Positions 1 to 8,642 of a stretch of 64,000 bases of DNA are shown here, piece after piece. Within the stretch, counting starts at the first letter, position 1, and each line of letters starts with the position of its first letter. The position numbers and the translations under genes are program-made. The DNA lies in the NCBI RefSeq assembly GCF_030398335.1, contig NZ_JAOAOP010000007.1:43247-107246 (forward strand), in the 5' to 3' direction. The notes under the pieces are model-generated. The model was not told the origin of the DNA, did not search any database, and was given only the letters and a program-made list of their open reading frames with translations. Origin of the DNA: Aquibium sp. A9E412 (lineage in GTDB: Bacteria; Pseudomonadota; Alphaproteobacteria; Rhizobiales; Rhizobiaceae).

Positions 1-28
1 TAACCACCGGTTCCGTCGGGTCCGCGCC

Positions 29-430
29 TCAGGCGCCGAGCGGCGGCCGCTGCTTGCGGAACGCCTGCTTGTGCACGATGCGCCCGTCGCGCACGCGGAA
101 CAGGTCGACGCCCTGCGCCTCGATGCGGCTGCCGTCGGCGGCCGTGCCGGAGAAGGTCCATTCCGAGACCGCCCGGTCGCCGTGCACGAAGTGGCCCTGC
201 TGCGCCCAGTGCGCGTCCGCCATCGCCTGCCACACACCCTCGAAGGCGCGCGCGATGGCCGCCGCGCCCTCGTGGCGCGTGCCGTGCACCTCCGGCCCCG
301 CCACCGTGTCGAACACGCAGTCCTCGGCGAAGTGCTTCATCACGCCGTCGATGTCGTGCCGGTTGAAGGCGTCGAACAGGTCGGTGAGGTCGCTCTCGGT
401 CAGCGTGCGTTCGCTCGTGGCTGCGGTCAT
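29..430 (-). CDS. SnoaL-like / NTF2-fold family protein
   Basis: A 133-residue protein of the NTF2-like (SnoaL polyketide-cyclase-like) superfamily, a small cone-shaped alpha+beta fold used by isomerases, cyclases and ligand binders. The sequence shows the usual opening LTDLFDAFNRHDIDGVMKHF, the segment DCVFDTVAGPEVHGT and a C-terminal strand DLFRVRDGRIVHKQAF. The ATG at 428-430 was chosen because the in-frame extension upstream (to 541) is Arg/Ala/Pro-rich and has no family character. It is divergent from the MocR regulator and could be regulated by it. The substrate is unknown; nothing visible assigns an enzyme activity. Confidence 0.8.
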   Translation of the reverse strand: MTAATSERTLTESDLTDLFDAFNRHDIDGVMKHFAEDCVFDTVAGPEVHGTRHEGAAAIARAFEGVWQAMADAHWAQQGHFVHGDRAVSEWTFSGTAADGSRIEAQGVDLFRVRDGRIVHKQAFRKQRPPLGA

Positions 431-599
431 TGGCTGTGTCTCTGCTTCTTCGTGCGTGTTTCTTCGATCGCCGGACGCCGGCCCGGCACGCCGGGCGGCC
501 CGCCCCGCAGGCGCTCGGCAAGGGGTGCCGGCCCCGCGCATTCGGGTGTCCGGCGGCGGGCCGACATTAGGAGGGGAGCGACGCTTGATTTATAGCCAG

Positions 600-611
600 C
601 TTGTGCTTGTG
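600..611. promoter_or_regulatory. Tandem CTTGTG direct repeat upstream of mocR-like gene
   Basis: Two immediately adjacent copies of CTTGTG (600-605, 606-611) lie 35 bp upstream of the GTG start of the MocR-type regulator, in the divergent intergenic region. MocR/PdxR proteins are known to bind direct repeats near their own promoters. That makes this a plausible operator, but two hexamers are weak evidence. Confidence 0.3.
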
Positions 612-645
612 ATATGTCCAGATTCCCCCGTGCCAGGAGAGACGC

Positions 646-2112
646 GTGCAGGCGATTTCGGAGGACGTGTTCCTGATCGACAAGGCGCGGCCGCGCGGAC
701 TGCAGGCGCAGATCCGCGAGGCGGTCGTGTCTGGCGTGCTGGCCGGCCGCTTCGGCCCCGGCGCCAGGCTGCCCTCGACGCGGCGGCTGGCGCGCCATCT
801 CAACGTGTCGCGCCTGACCGTGTCGCTCGCCTACCAGGAGCTCGTCTCGCAGGGCTACATCGAGACCGCCGAGCGCAGCGCCTTCCGCATCTCCGCCACC
901 GCGCCGGTCGCCCGGCTGGCGGCGGCGGCGACCGGCGGCCCCGAGCGCGATCTCGACTGGGCGGCCCGCCTGCGCGGACCGTTCGCGATCGCCAAGCCGA
1001 TCCGCAAGCCGCTCGACTGGCGCAGCTATCCCTATCCCTTCCTGTACGGCCAGACCGACATGTCGCTGTTCGACCTGGCGGCCTGGCGCGACTGCACGCG
1101 CAGCGCGCTGGCGCGGCTCGACTTCGAGTTCATGGCCGGCGATTTCGCCGCCGCCGACGACATGCAGCTCGTCCACTACATCGCCTCGCACACGCTGCCG
1201 CGGCGCGGCATCCAGGCCGGGCCGGACGAGATCCTGGTCACCGTCGGGGCGCAGAACGCGCTGTGGATCGTCATCCAGCTGCTGCTCGACGGCACCCGGA
1301 AGGCGGCCTGCGAGACGCCGTGCCACCCCGACATCCACGCCGCGCTGCGGCTGAGCGGCGCCGACGTCACCATGGTCACCGTCGACAAGGGCGGCCTGCC
1401 GCCCGAGCGGCTGCCCGACGAGGTCGACGCGGTGTTCGTCACGCCGAGCCACCAGTCGCCGACCGCCGTGCGCATGCCGATGGAGCGTCGCAAGCGGCTG
1501 CTCGAGCTGGCCGAGGAGCGCGACTTCATCGTCGTGGAGGACGACTACGAGTTCGAGATGAGCTTCCTGGAGCCGCCCTCGCCGGCCCTGCGCTCGCTCG
1601 ACCGGCGCGGCCGGGTGCTTTATGTCGGCAGCTTCTCCAAGTCGCTGTTTCCCGGCCTCCGGCTCGGCTATCTCGTCGGCCCGCCGGGGCTGATCCGCGA
1701 GGCGCGGGCGCTGCGCGCGCTGATGCTGCGCCATCCGCCGGGTCACCTGCAGCGCGCGGTGGCGAACTTCCTGGCGCTCGGCCACTACGACAGCCTGATG
1801 CGGCGCATGCGGCTGGAGTATTCCAGGCGCCACGCGGCGATGGCCAGCGCGCTCGACGCGCACGGCCTGACGGTGGCCGGCCAGTCGAGCTTCGGCGGCA
1901 CGTCGTTCTGGATCGAGGGACCGCAGGGGCTCGACGCCGACGCCTTCGCCGACCGGCTGCGCGACCGCGGCGTGCTGATCGAATCCGGCTCGCCCTTCTT
2001 CGCCGAGCTCGACGGCCCGTGCCGCTATTTCCGCATGGCCTACTCGTCGATCCCCGCCGGGCGCATTGCCGCCGGCGTGCGGCTGGTCGCCGAGGCGCTG
2101 GAGACGGCCTGA
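646..2112 (+). CDS. MocR-type regulator (GntR wHTH + aminotransferase fold I)
   Basis: A 488-residue transcription factor of the MocR/PdxR class. Residues about 10-80 form a GntR winged helix (LPSTRRLARHLNVSRLTVS). The rest is an aspartate-aminotransferase fold that binds PLP, with the Schiff-base lysine in VGSFSKSLFPGLRLGYL near residue 332 and the upstream VVEDDYEFEM motif. Such proteins usually sense PLP or an amino-compound aldimine and activate divergent or linked genes. The start is GTG at 646, preceded by AGGAGA at 634-639. Its 3' end overlaps the convergent cobW-like gene by 73 bp. The target may be the divergent SnoaL-like gene. The regulated pathway is not evident. Confidence 0.92.
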   Translation: MQAISEDVFLIDKARPRGLQAQIREAVVSGVLAGRFGPGARLPSTRRLARHLNVSRLTVSLAYQELVSQGYIETAERSAFRISATAPVARLAAAATGGPERDLDWAARLRGPFAIAKPIRKPLDWRSYPYPFLYGQTDMSLFDLAAWRDCTRSALARLDFEFMAGDFAAADDMQLVHYIASHTLPRRGIQAGPDEILVTVGAQNALWIVIQLLLDGTRKAACETPCHPDIHAALRLSGADVTMVTVDKGGLPPERLPDEVDAVFVTPSHQSPTAVRMPMERRKRLLELAEERDFIVVEDDYEFEMSFLEPPSPALRSLDRRGRVLYVGSFSKSLFPGLRLGYLVGPPGLIREARALRALMLRHPPGHLQRAVANFLALGHYDSLMRRMRLEYSRRHAAMASALDAHGLTVAGQSSFGGTSFWIEGPQGLDADAFADRLRDRGVLIESGSPFFAELDGPCRYFRMAYSSIPAGRIAAGVRLVAEALETA

Positions 2113-3038
2113 GGCCCCGCATCCGCGACCGACAGCGACCGCCAGAGACGCTCGAGCGCGGCGGGGTCGAGCGCACCCGCCGCGCCGATCGCCACCAGCC
2201 GGCTGCCGACGGCCGCCGCGGCCGGCTCCACCGTCGCCCGGCCGCCCGCCTTCTGCACCAGCACCGTGCTGCCGTCGTCGAGGCCGACGAAGCCCTTGAG
2301 CCGGTAGATGCCGAGATCGTCGCGCCGCAGCAGACCGTCGAGCGCGGCGCGCGCGATGCGCCGGTCGCCGGCATAGCTCCAGCTCCGGTAGGTGGCCGGA
2401 TGCGCCGCGTCCCCGGATGCGCCGGGCGCGGCGCCGCCGGCCTCAATCAGCCGGTCGAGCAGCACCTCGGCCGGCACCGTCCGGCCGGCCACCAGCACCG
2501 GCGCGCGCGCCGGCAGATGGCCGGCGGCCAGCGCGCAGGCCTGGTCGAGTGCCGCCGCGTCGCACAGCGCCGCCTTGGAGACGACGGCGAGATCGGCGGC
2601 GGCAAGCTGGCGGCGCACGGTGTCGGCGAGCAGCGCGTCGTCGAGCGTCGCGGCCAGGTTGAGCGGATCGACCACGGTGACGGTGCCGTGCGCGGCGAGC
2701 ATCGGCTCGGCGAGCGCGATCTGCGTCACGCGGCGCGGATCGGCCACGCCGCTCGTCTCGATGACGAGATGGTCGGGCAGCGCCGGCGCGCTGAGGATGC
2801 GGTCGAGCGCGTCGAACAGGTCGTCGCCCAGCGAGCAGCACAGGCAGCCATTGGCGAGCGCGATGGTGTCGCCGCTGCGCGACACGATCAGCGCCTCGTC
2901 GATGGCGATCTCGCCGAAATCGTTGACCAGCACCGTGATGCGCCGGCCGTGCGGCTGCGCCAGCAGGTCGTTGATGAGCGTCGTCTTGCCGGCGCCGAGA
3001 TAGCCGGTCACGACGGTGACGGGCAGGCCGCCGCTCAT
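2040..3038 (-). CDS. CobW/COG0523 family metal-chaperone GTPase
   Basis: A 332-residue G3E GTPase of the CobW/COG0523 family. The Walker A motif is GYLGAGKTTL at residues 12-21. The CxCC metal-binding motif appears as GCLCCS near residue 64, and ETSGVADP corresponds to the switch/Walker B region. The C-terminal CobW_C domain contains YRLKGFVGLDDGSTVLVQ. Family members deliver Zn, Co or other metals to client enzymes. Its start overlaps the stop of the upstream amidohydrolase gene by 4 bp (3035-3038), so the two are translationally coupled. This suggests the metal-dependent amidohydrolase is its client (inference). The 3' end overlaps the convergent mocR-like gene. Confidence 0.9.
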   Translation of the reverse strand: MSGGLPVTVVTGYLGAGKTTLINDLLAQPHGRRITVLVNDFGEIAIDEALIVSRSGDTIALANGCLCCSLGDDLFDALDRILSAPALPDHLVIETSGVADPRRVTQIALAEPMLAAHGTVTVVDPLNLAATLDDALLADTVRRQLAAADLAVVSKAALCDAAALDQACALAAGHLPARAPVLVAGRTVPAEVLLDRLIEAGGAAPGASGDAAHPATYRSWSYAGDRRIARAALDGLLRRDDLGIYRLKGFVGLDDGSTVLVQKAGGRATVEPAAAAVGSRLVAIGAAGALDPAALERLWRSLSVADAGPQAVSSASATSRTPAAMRPAGIDE

Positions 3039-4663
3039 GGCGCGAAGACCCGGCCGCCGAGCACCGTGCCGCGCACGCCGATGTCCTTGAGCGCGTCGAC
3101 GGCGACGGCGGTCGGATCGTCGTCGAGCACGGCGAAGTCGGCCCGCTTGCCGGTCTCGATCGAGCCGATCTCGTGGTCGAGCTTCAGCGTGTAGGCGGCG
3201 CCCAGCGTGATGGCGTGCAGCGCCTCATCGACCGTGATGCGCTGCGCGGCGCCGAGCACGCGGCCCTGCGGCGTCCTGCGCGTCGCCGCGCACCAGGCGG
3301 TGAACAGCGGCGCCATCGGCGTCACCGGCGCGTCGGAGTGGATGGCCAGCGGCACGCCGTGGTCGAGCGCCGTGCGCGCGGCATCGATGCGTCCGGCGCG
3401 GTCGGGCCCGAGCGTGCGCTCGACGTGCTGGTCGCCGAAATACCACACATGGTTGGCGAACAGGTTGACGCACAGGCCGAGCGCCGCCATGCGGCGGAAC
3501 TGCGCCGCATCGGCCATCTGGCAGTGCTGCAGCGTGTGCCGGTGGTCGCCGCCGGGATGCGCGGCGAGCGCCTTTTCCAGCGCCGCGATCGCCACCTCGG
3601 ACGCCTCGTCGCCATTGACGTGGATATGCATCTGCACGCCGGCCGCGTTGAGCCGCTCGACCATCGCCTCGAGTGCCGCCGGCGGCGTGTTCCAGATGCC
3701 GTTCTCGCTGCGCTCGAGATAGCCCGGCCATTTGAGCCGTGCGGTGAAGCCCTGGATCGAGCCGTCGGTCATCAGCTTGACGGCGCCGAGCCGCAGCCGG
3801 TCGCCGCTGCGCGCCCGCAGCGCCAGCGCCCGCTCGGCGACGCGCTCGGGCGTGTCGCTCATGCCGTTCAAGGCCGGCACGATGCGCAGCGGGAAGTCGG
3901 CCTCGCCGGTCAGCGCGAGCAGCGTCTCCACGTCGTCGTCGGGCAGCTCGGCCATCAGGTCGGCCGAGGTCGTCACGCCGACGCGCTGCGCGGTGCGGGC
4001 GAAGGCGCGGACGCTGTCGGGCTGGCGCGACAGCGCGCGGAAGTCGATGCCGAGCCGCCTGAGCAGCGGGAACATCGCGGCCATCTCCTGCAGCTCGCCG
4101 GTCGGCGTGCCGTCGGCGCCCTTGAAGACGCCCTCCACCGCGGTGTCGCGGTCGTAGCCGACCAGCGCCAGCGCGGCGGAGTTGACCGTCATCAGGTGGA
4201 AGTTGGAATGCATGACGACGATCGGCCGCACGGTCGACACCGCGTCGAGATGGCGGCGGTTGAGCCGCTCGGTCGGCAGGAAGATCGGGTCGAAGCCCCA
4301 GGCGACGAGCGCCGCGCCGTCCGCGAGCCGCGCTTCCGCCTCGCACAGCCCGTCGATCACCGCCTCGATGGAAGTCAGCCCCGGCCACAGCACGCCGTCG
4401 GGGTCGTGCCGGTCCTGGTAGCCGGCATAGACGTACTGCCACATGGCGCCGGCCATCATGTGCGCATGGCCCTCCACGAAGCCCGGCATCAGCACCGCGT
4501 CGGCGAAGCGCGCGTCGTCGCGCGCCGCGCCCCACGGAGCGGCGACGTCCGCCCCGCCGACGGCGAGGATGCGCCCGTCGCGCACCGCGACATGCGTCGC
4601 CGCCGGGCGGTTGACGTCCATGGTGATGATCTTGCGCGCCCGGTAGACGACGGTCTCGCTCAT
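3035..4663 (-). CDS. YtcJ-type metal-dependent amidohydrolase
   Basis: A 542-residue amidohydrolase of the amidohydrolase_3/YtcJ group, a TIM-barrel metalloenzyme acting on amide, formamide or related C-N bonds. It shows the N-terminal metal motif GFVEGHAHM around residue 60, a mid-barrel HIHVNGDEASE motif, LQHCQMAD, and the late IHSDAPVTP aspartate motif. A C-terminal composite beta-domain carries GKRADFAVLDDDP. Length is normal for the group. It is the first gene of a two-gene operon with the CobW GTPase. It is divergent from a LysR regulator at 4778 that probably controls it. The substrate cannot be read from the sequence. Confidence 0.9.
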   Translation of the reverse strand: MSETVVYRARKIITMDVNRPAATHVAVRDGRILAVGGADVAAPWGAARDDARFADAVLMPGFVEGHAHMMAGAMWQYVYAGYQDRHDPDGVLWPGLTSIEAVIDGLCEAEARLADGAALVAWGFDPIFLPTERLNRRHLDAVSTVRPIVVMHSNFHLMTVNSAALALVGYDRDTAVEGVFKGADGTPTGELQEMAAMFPLLRRLGIDFRALSRQPDSVRAFARTAQRVGVTTSADLMAELPDDDVETLLALTGEADFPLRIVPALNGMSDTPERVAERALALRARSGDRLRLGAVKLMTDGSIQGFTARLKWPGYLERSENGIWNTPPAALEAMVERLNAAGVQMHIHVNGDEASEVAIAALEKALAAHPGGDHRHTLQHCQMADAAQFRRMAALGLCVNLFANHVWYFGDQHVERTLGPDRAGRIDAARTALDHGVPLAIHSDAPVTPMAPLFTAWCAATRRTPQGRVLGAAQRITVDEALHAITLGAAYTLKLDHEIGSIETGKRADFAVLDDDPTAVAVDALKDIGVRGTVLGGRVFAP

Positions 4664-4711
4664 GCCTCCCCCCTTCGCTGACTTGACAAAGCCAGGCTAG
4701 CGTGGGGCTAC

Positions 4712-4763
4712 TTGCGTCGAAAAATGGAATTTTGGCGGCTGAAACAGCTATTTTCCTGCGCAA
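4712..4763. promoter_or_regulatory. Inverted repeat in LysR/amidohydrolase divergent promoter
   Basis: Arms at 4712-4725 (TTGCGTCGAAAAAT) and 4750-4763 (ATTTTCCTGCGCAA) match as an inverted repeat in 11 of 14 positions with a 24-bp spacer. They lie in the AT-richer stretch between the amidohydrolase start and the LysR GTG. LysR regulators normally bind dyads between divergent genes, so this is a candidate operator. The right arm touches the ribosome-binding site (AAGGAGG, 4762-4768) of the regulator, which would suit autorepression. Confidence 0.4.
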
Positions 4764-4777
4764 GGAGGGTGCGGCCC

Positions 4778-5719
4778 GTGCGGTTCACGTTGAAGCAGCT
4801 GCGCTATGTCGACGCCGCCGGCCGCACCGGCTCGATCGCCAATGCGGCGGGCGAGCTGTCGATCTCGCAATCCTCGGTGACCGCGGCGATCGACGCGCTG
4901 GAGAACGAGCTCGGTTTCGACATCTTCGTGCGCACCCCGGCCAAGGGCATCGTGACGACGCCCGTCGGCCGCGAGGCGCTCGAGCATGTGCGCGGCTTCC
5001 TGGAGCAGGCGCGCCACCTGGAGAGCGACCTGCGCTCGATCAAGGGCGATCCGCGCGGCAAGCTGCACATCGGCTGCTACGTCACCACCGCACCGCACGT
5101 GCTGCCGCTGATGCTGCGCAGCTTCGCGCGCGACTATCCGGGCGTCAGCATCGACATCCTCGAGGGCGACCTGATGACGGTCAGCGACTCGCTGCTTTCC
5201 GGCAAGGTGGACGTGGCGGCGACCTATTTCGGCATCGTCGGCGACCACAAGAAGACGTTTCCCTGCGACGTCGCCTTCACGCGGCTGTTCACGGCCCGGC
5301 CGCACGCCGTGCTCAGCGCCGACGACCCGCTGGCCGCGCGCCGGCGCGTCACGCTGGCCGAGCTCGCCGAGCGGCCGATGGTGCTGCTCGACCTGCCCTT
5401 CACCACCGACTACTTCCTCGGCCTGTTCCGCGCCCACGGGCTGGAGCCGCGCATCGCCCACTCGACACGCTCGTCGGAGATCGTGCGCGCGCTGGTGGCC
5501 GGCGGCTTCGGCTTCTCGATCCTCAACATCCGCGCGCTCGACCGCGAGGCGGGCTCGGGCTTCGTCTCGCGCCCCATCGCCGACAATGTCGGCAATCCCG
5601 ACTACGGCCTCGTCACCCTCAAGGGCGTGCGCCAGCCGCGCATCGTGCGCGCCTTCCTCGACCACTGCCGGCGGCTCAAGGACGACGACGTCTTCGCGCC
5701 GCTGGTGCTGCCGGTCTGA
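4778..5719 (+). CDS. LysR family transcriptional regulator
   Basis: A 313-residue LysR-type regulator. The N-terminal helix-turn-helix is FTLKQLRYVDAAGRTGSIA followed by ISQSSVTAAIDALENELG. After a linker helix comes a two-lobed effector domain (GKLHIGCYVTTAPHVLPLML onward). The GTG at 4778 is chosen because AAGGAGG sits 9 bases upstream and the family alignment begins exactly there. An ATG-less extension to 4712 reads through the putative operator. It is divergent from the amidohydrolase/cobW pair and upstream of a peptide-type ABC operon, and could control either. The effector is unknown. Confidence 0.9.
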   Translation: MRFTLKQLRYVDAAGRTGSIANAAGELSISQSSVTAAIDALENELGFDIFVRTPAKGIVTTPVGREALEHVRGFLEQARHLESDLRSIKGDPRGKLHIGCYVTTAPHVLPLMLRSFARDYPGVSIDILEGDLMTVSDSLLSGKVDVAATYFGIVGDHKKTFPCDVAFTRLFTARPHAVLSADDPLAARRRVTLAELAERPMVLLDLPFTTDYFLGLFRAHGLEPRIAHSTRSSEIVRALVAGGFGFSILNIRALDREAGSGFVSRPIADNVGNPDYGLVTLKGVRQPRIVRAFLDHCRRLKDDDVFAPLVLPV

Positions 5720-5968
5720 CGGCCGGGCGGCCTCGCCCGTCCTCGCGAAGGTCGTTCGAGATCGGGAGCATGACCCACGATCGCGTGGCCGGGCGGGCCC
5801 GCGTTCCGGCGCCGGCGCGCGCGGGCGGCAGAGCGCTCACACTATTTTTCTGAGCTTTTTCGCTCATAAAACATGTTTTTGCGATGTTTGGCCTTCCGAT
5901 ACATTGCCAGGCGGCAAACAAGACAAGAATGCCGGGAACCTGCACTTCGAACAATGGGATGGTCGACC
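5720..5968. promoter_or_regulatory. Leader/promoter region of the dipeptide-type ABC operon
   Basis: This noncoding stretch turns sharply AT-rich at 5841-5905. It holds a small dyad TGAGC-N6-GCTCA (5851-5855 and 5862-5866) and a loose promoter-like pair TTGCGA (5879) and TACATT (5900). The dyad could terminate lysR or bind a regulator. No firm -10/-35 assignment is possible. Confidence 0.3.
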
Positions 5969-7576
5969 ATGCACCTCACCAGACGTCTGCTTCTCGGCTC
6001 GGTCCTGTCGGCCGCCGCCTCGCTCGGTGGCCTGCCGCTCGTCTCCGCTCCGGCTGACGCCGAGGAGATCACGCCCGGCGGATCGGTGGTCATCACCTCG
6101 ACGCAGGCGCCGCGCCACCTCAACCCGGCCGTGCAGTCGGGCATCGCCACGGCCGTGCCCGGCACGCAGATCTTCGCCTCGCTCCTGAAATACGACGACA
6201 ACTGGCAGCCGCAGCCCTATCTGGCCGAAAGCTGGGAGACCTCCGACGACGGGCTGTCGGTGACGGTGCGCCTGGTCGAGGGCGCGACCTTCCACGACGG
6301 CGAGCCGGTCACCTCCGAGGACGTGCGCTTCTCCATCGAGACGGTGCGCGACAACCACCCCTTCGAGACCATGTTCGCGCCGGTCTCCGCCGTCGAGACG
6401 CCGGACGAGCGGACCGCGGTGATCCGCCTGTCGCAGCCGCATCCCGCGCTGCTTCTGGCCATGTCGTCGGCGCTGCTGCCGATCATTCCCGAGCACGTCT
6501 ATGGCGACGGCCAGGACATCCAGTCGCATCCGGCCAACTCCGCGCCGATCGGCTCCGGCCCGTTCCGCCTGGCCGATTTCGAGCCCGGCCGGCAGATCAC
6601 GCTCGAGCGCTACGACGACTTCTTCATCGACGGCCGGCCCTATCTCGACCGCATCGTCATCCGCATCGTGCCCGACCCCAGCGCCATGGTGCTGGCGCTC
6701 GAGGCCGGCGAGGCCGACATCCTGCCCTTCCTGACCAGCTCGCAGAACATCCGCCGGCTGCAGGAGAACGAGAAGTTCGCCGTGACGGACAAGGGCTACG
6801 AGGGCATCGGTGCGCTCAACTGGCTCGCCTTCAACACCGGCGAGCCGCCGCTCGACGACGTGCGCGTGCGCCAGGCGATCGCCTACGCCGTCGACCGCGA
6901 CTTCATCGTCAACGCGCTGCATCGCGGCGTGTCGAAGGCGCAGCGCGGCCCGATCATCGAGTCGAGCCCGTTCTTCAACCCCGGCATCCCGGCCTATGAC
7001 GTCGACCTCGACAAGGCGCGCGCGCTGCTCGACGAGGCGGGCCATCCGGAGGGCGCCGACGGCACCCGCTTCAGCCTGACCGTCGACTACATCCCCGGCA
7101 GCGGCGAGCAGCAGAAGAACATCGCCGAGTATCTGCGCTCGCAGCTTCCCAAGGTGGGCATCGGCATCGAGGTGCGCGCCTCGCCCGACTTCCCCACCTG
7201 GGCGCAGCGCGTGTCGACCTACGACTTCGACCTCACCCTCGACAGCGTGTTCAACTGGGGCGACCCGGTGATCGGCGTGCACCGCACCTACCTGTCCTCG
7301 AACATCCGCGAGGGCGTCATCTGGTCGAACACCCAGCAATACGCCAACCAGACGGTGGACGACATCCTGGCGCGCGCCGCGCTCGAGCAGGACCCGGAGA
7401 AGCGCAAGGCGCTCTACGACGAGTTCCAGATGATCGTGGCCGAGGAGCTGCCGCTCTACCCGATCAACGTGATCCCCTATCACACCGCCTACGACACGCG
7501 GCTCGGCAACATGCCGGACAGCATCTGGGGCGTCATCCAGTCGATGGACGAGCTCTACTGGAAGGAAGCGCCCTGA
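5969..7576 (+). CDS. ABC transporter substrate-binding protein, dipeptide/oligopeptide family 5
   Basis: A 535-residue periplasmic binding protein of SBP family 5 (DppA/OppA-like), which delivers peptides or other small amines and sugars to a DppBCDF-type transporter. The N-terminus has a twin-arginine-like signal (TRRLLLGS, then hydrophobic to about residue 30). The mature chain shows the family signature LAESWETSDDGLSVTVRL and FHDGEPVTSEDVRFSIE, plus IAYAVDRDFIVNALHRG. ATG 5969 was preferred to earlier in-frame starts because it places the signal peptide at the terminus. It heads the operon 5969-11516. The ligand is not determined. Confidence 0.93.
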   Translation: MHLTRRLLLGSVLSAAASLGGLPLVSAPADAEEITPGGSVVITSTQAPRHLNPAVQSGIATAVPGTQIFASLLKYDDNWQPQPYLAESWETSDDGLSVTVRLVEGATFHDGEPVTSEDVRFSIETVRDNHPFETMFAPVSAVETPDERTAVIRLSQPHPALLLAMSSALLPIIPEHVYGDGQDIQSHPANSAPIGSGPFRLADFEPGRQITLERYDDFFIDGRPYLDRIVIRIVPDPSAMVLALEAGEADILPFLTSSQNIRRLQENEKFAVTDKGYEGIGALNWLAFNTGEPPLDDVRVRQAIAYAVDRDFIVNALHRGVSKAQRGPIIESSPFFNPGIPAYDVDLDKARALLDEAGHPEGADGTRFSLTVDYIPGSGEQQKNIAEYLRSQLPKVGIGIEVRASPDFPTWAQRVSTYDFDLTLDSVFNWGDPVIGVHRTYLSSNIREGVIWSNTQQYANQTVDDILARAALEQDPEKRKALYDEFQMIVAEELPLYPINVIPYHTAYDTRLGNMPDSIWGVIQSMDELYWKEAP

Positions 7577-7588
7577 GCGGCCGGACGA

Positions 7589-7620
7589 TGACGGCCGCGC
7601 CGCCCGGGCGGCGGCCGTCA
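7589..7620 (+). terminator. Stem-loop between binding-protein and permease genes
   Basis: A perfect 10-bp inverted repeat (7589-7598 TGACGGCCGC and 7611-7620) encloses a 12-base GC-rich loop that is itself nearly palindromic. It lies 12 bases after the SBP stop and 44 before the permease start. There is no T-tract, so it more likely acts as a 3' mRNA-stabilising or attenuating structure that raises binding-protein yield over permease. Confidence 0.5.
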
Positions 7621-7664
7621 CGCGCCGCCGCGCGCCCGCCAGCCGACCGCCAGACGAGGCCGCC

Positions 7665-8642
7665 GTGCTGTTTGTCCTGAAGCGTCTCCTGTTCGGCCTG
7701 GCGCTGCTCGTCGGCGTCGTGGTGCTCAACTTCCTGCTCATTCGCCTGGCGCCGGGCGACGCCGCGGCGGTGATCGCCGGCGAGATGGGCGGCGCCAGCG
7801 AGGAGATCCTCGCCCGCATCCGCAGCGAGTACGGCCTCGACAAGCCGATCCTGGTGCAGCTCGGCATCTATCTGGCCGACGTGCTGCGCGGCGACCTCGG
7901 CCAGTCCTACTACTTCAACCAGCCGGTCACGGCGCTGATCGCCGCGCGCATCGGCCCGACCATCCTGCTGGTGCTGACCGCGCAGCTCTTCGCCATCGGC
8001 CTCGGCGTCTTCATGGGCGTGCTGGCGGCGCGCCGGCCGCAGGGCTGGCTGTCGGCCACCGTGGCGGTGCTGTCGACGGTCGGCTACGCTGCGCCGGTGT
8101 TCTGGACCGGCATCATGCTGACCATCCTGTTCGCCTCGATGCTGCCGCTGTTTCCCGTCGAGGGCATGGTCAGCGCCCGCTTCGACGGCAACGCGTTCGA
8201 CTACGCGCTCGACGTCGCCCATCACCTGGTGCTGCCGGCGCTCACGCTCGGCATCATCTTCCTGGCGCAGTATGCGCGGCTGTCGCGCGCCGCGATGATC
8301 GAGGTGCTGGGCGCCGACTATGTGCGCACCGCGCGCGCCAAGGGCGTGCGCGAGCGCAGCGTGGTCTTCAAGCACGCCCTGCGCAACGCCGTCCTGCCGA
8401 TCCTGACAGTGGCCGGCCTGCAGTTCGGCAACCTGATCTCGGGCGCGCTTCTGGTCGAGACGGTGTTCAACTGGCCGGGCATGGGGCGGCTCGCCTTCGA
8501 ATCGATCCTGCGGCGCGACTATCCGCTGCTGCTCGGCGTGCTGTTCTTCTCCGCCCTGATGGTGATCGTCGCCAACCTGCTGACCGACCTGTCCTATCGG
8601 CTCGCCGATCCGCGCATCGACCAGGAGGGCCGCCGCGCATGA
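7665..8642 (+). CDS. ABC transporter permease, DppB/OppB family
   Basis: A 325-residue inner-membrane permease of the DppB family. It has an N-terminal membrane helix, the GDLGQSYYFNQPVTALI periplasmic segment typical of DppB, about six membrane spans, and the EAA-type coupling loop YVRTARAKGVRERSVVFKHA. The start is GTG at 7665, chosen because the family begins at this M-L-F-V-L-K-R-L-L segment. Its stop overlaps the next permease by ATGA (8639-8642). Confidence 0.94.
   Translation: MLFVLKRLLFGLALLVGVVVLNFLLIRLAPGDAAAVIAGEMGGASEEILARIRSEYGLDKPILVQLGIYLADVLRGDLGQSYYFNQPVTALIAARIGPTILLVLTAQLFAIGLGVFMGVLAARRPQGWLSATVAVLSTVGYAAPVFWTGIMLTILFASMLPLFPVEGMVSARFDGNAFDYALDVAHHLVLPALTLGIIFLAQYARLSRAAMIEVLGADYVRTARAKGVRERSVVFKHALRNAVLPILTVAGLQFGNLISGALLVETVFNWPGMGRLAFESILRRDYPLLLGVLFFSALMVIVANLLTDLSYRLADPRIDQEGRRA

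Noticed and set aside
54..3194. A reading frame of more than 1,000 codons on the plus strand
   Set aside because: It is Arg/Ala-rich, without domains, and runs across three well-supported genes in other frames; it is a by-product of GC-rich codon use.
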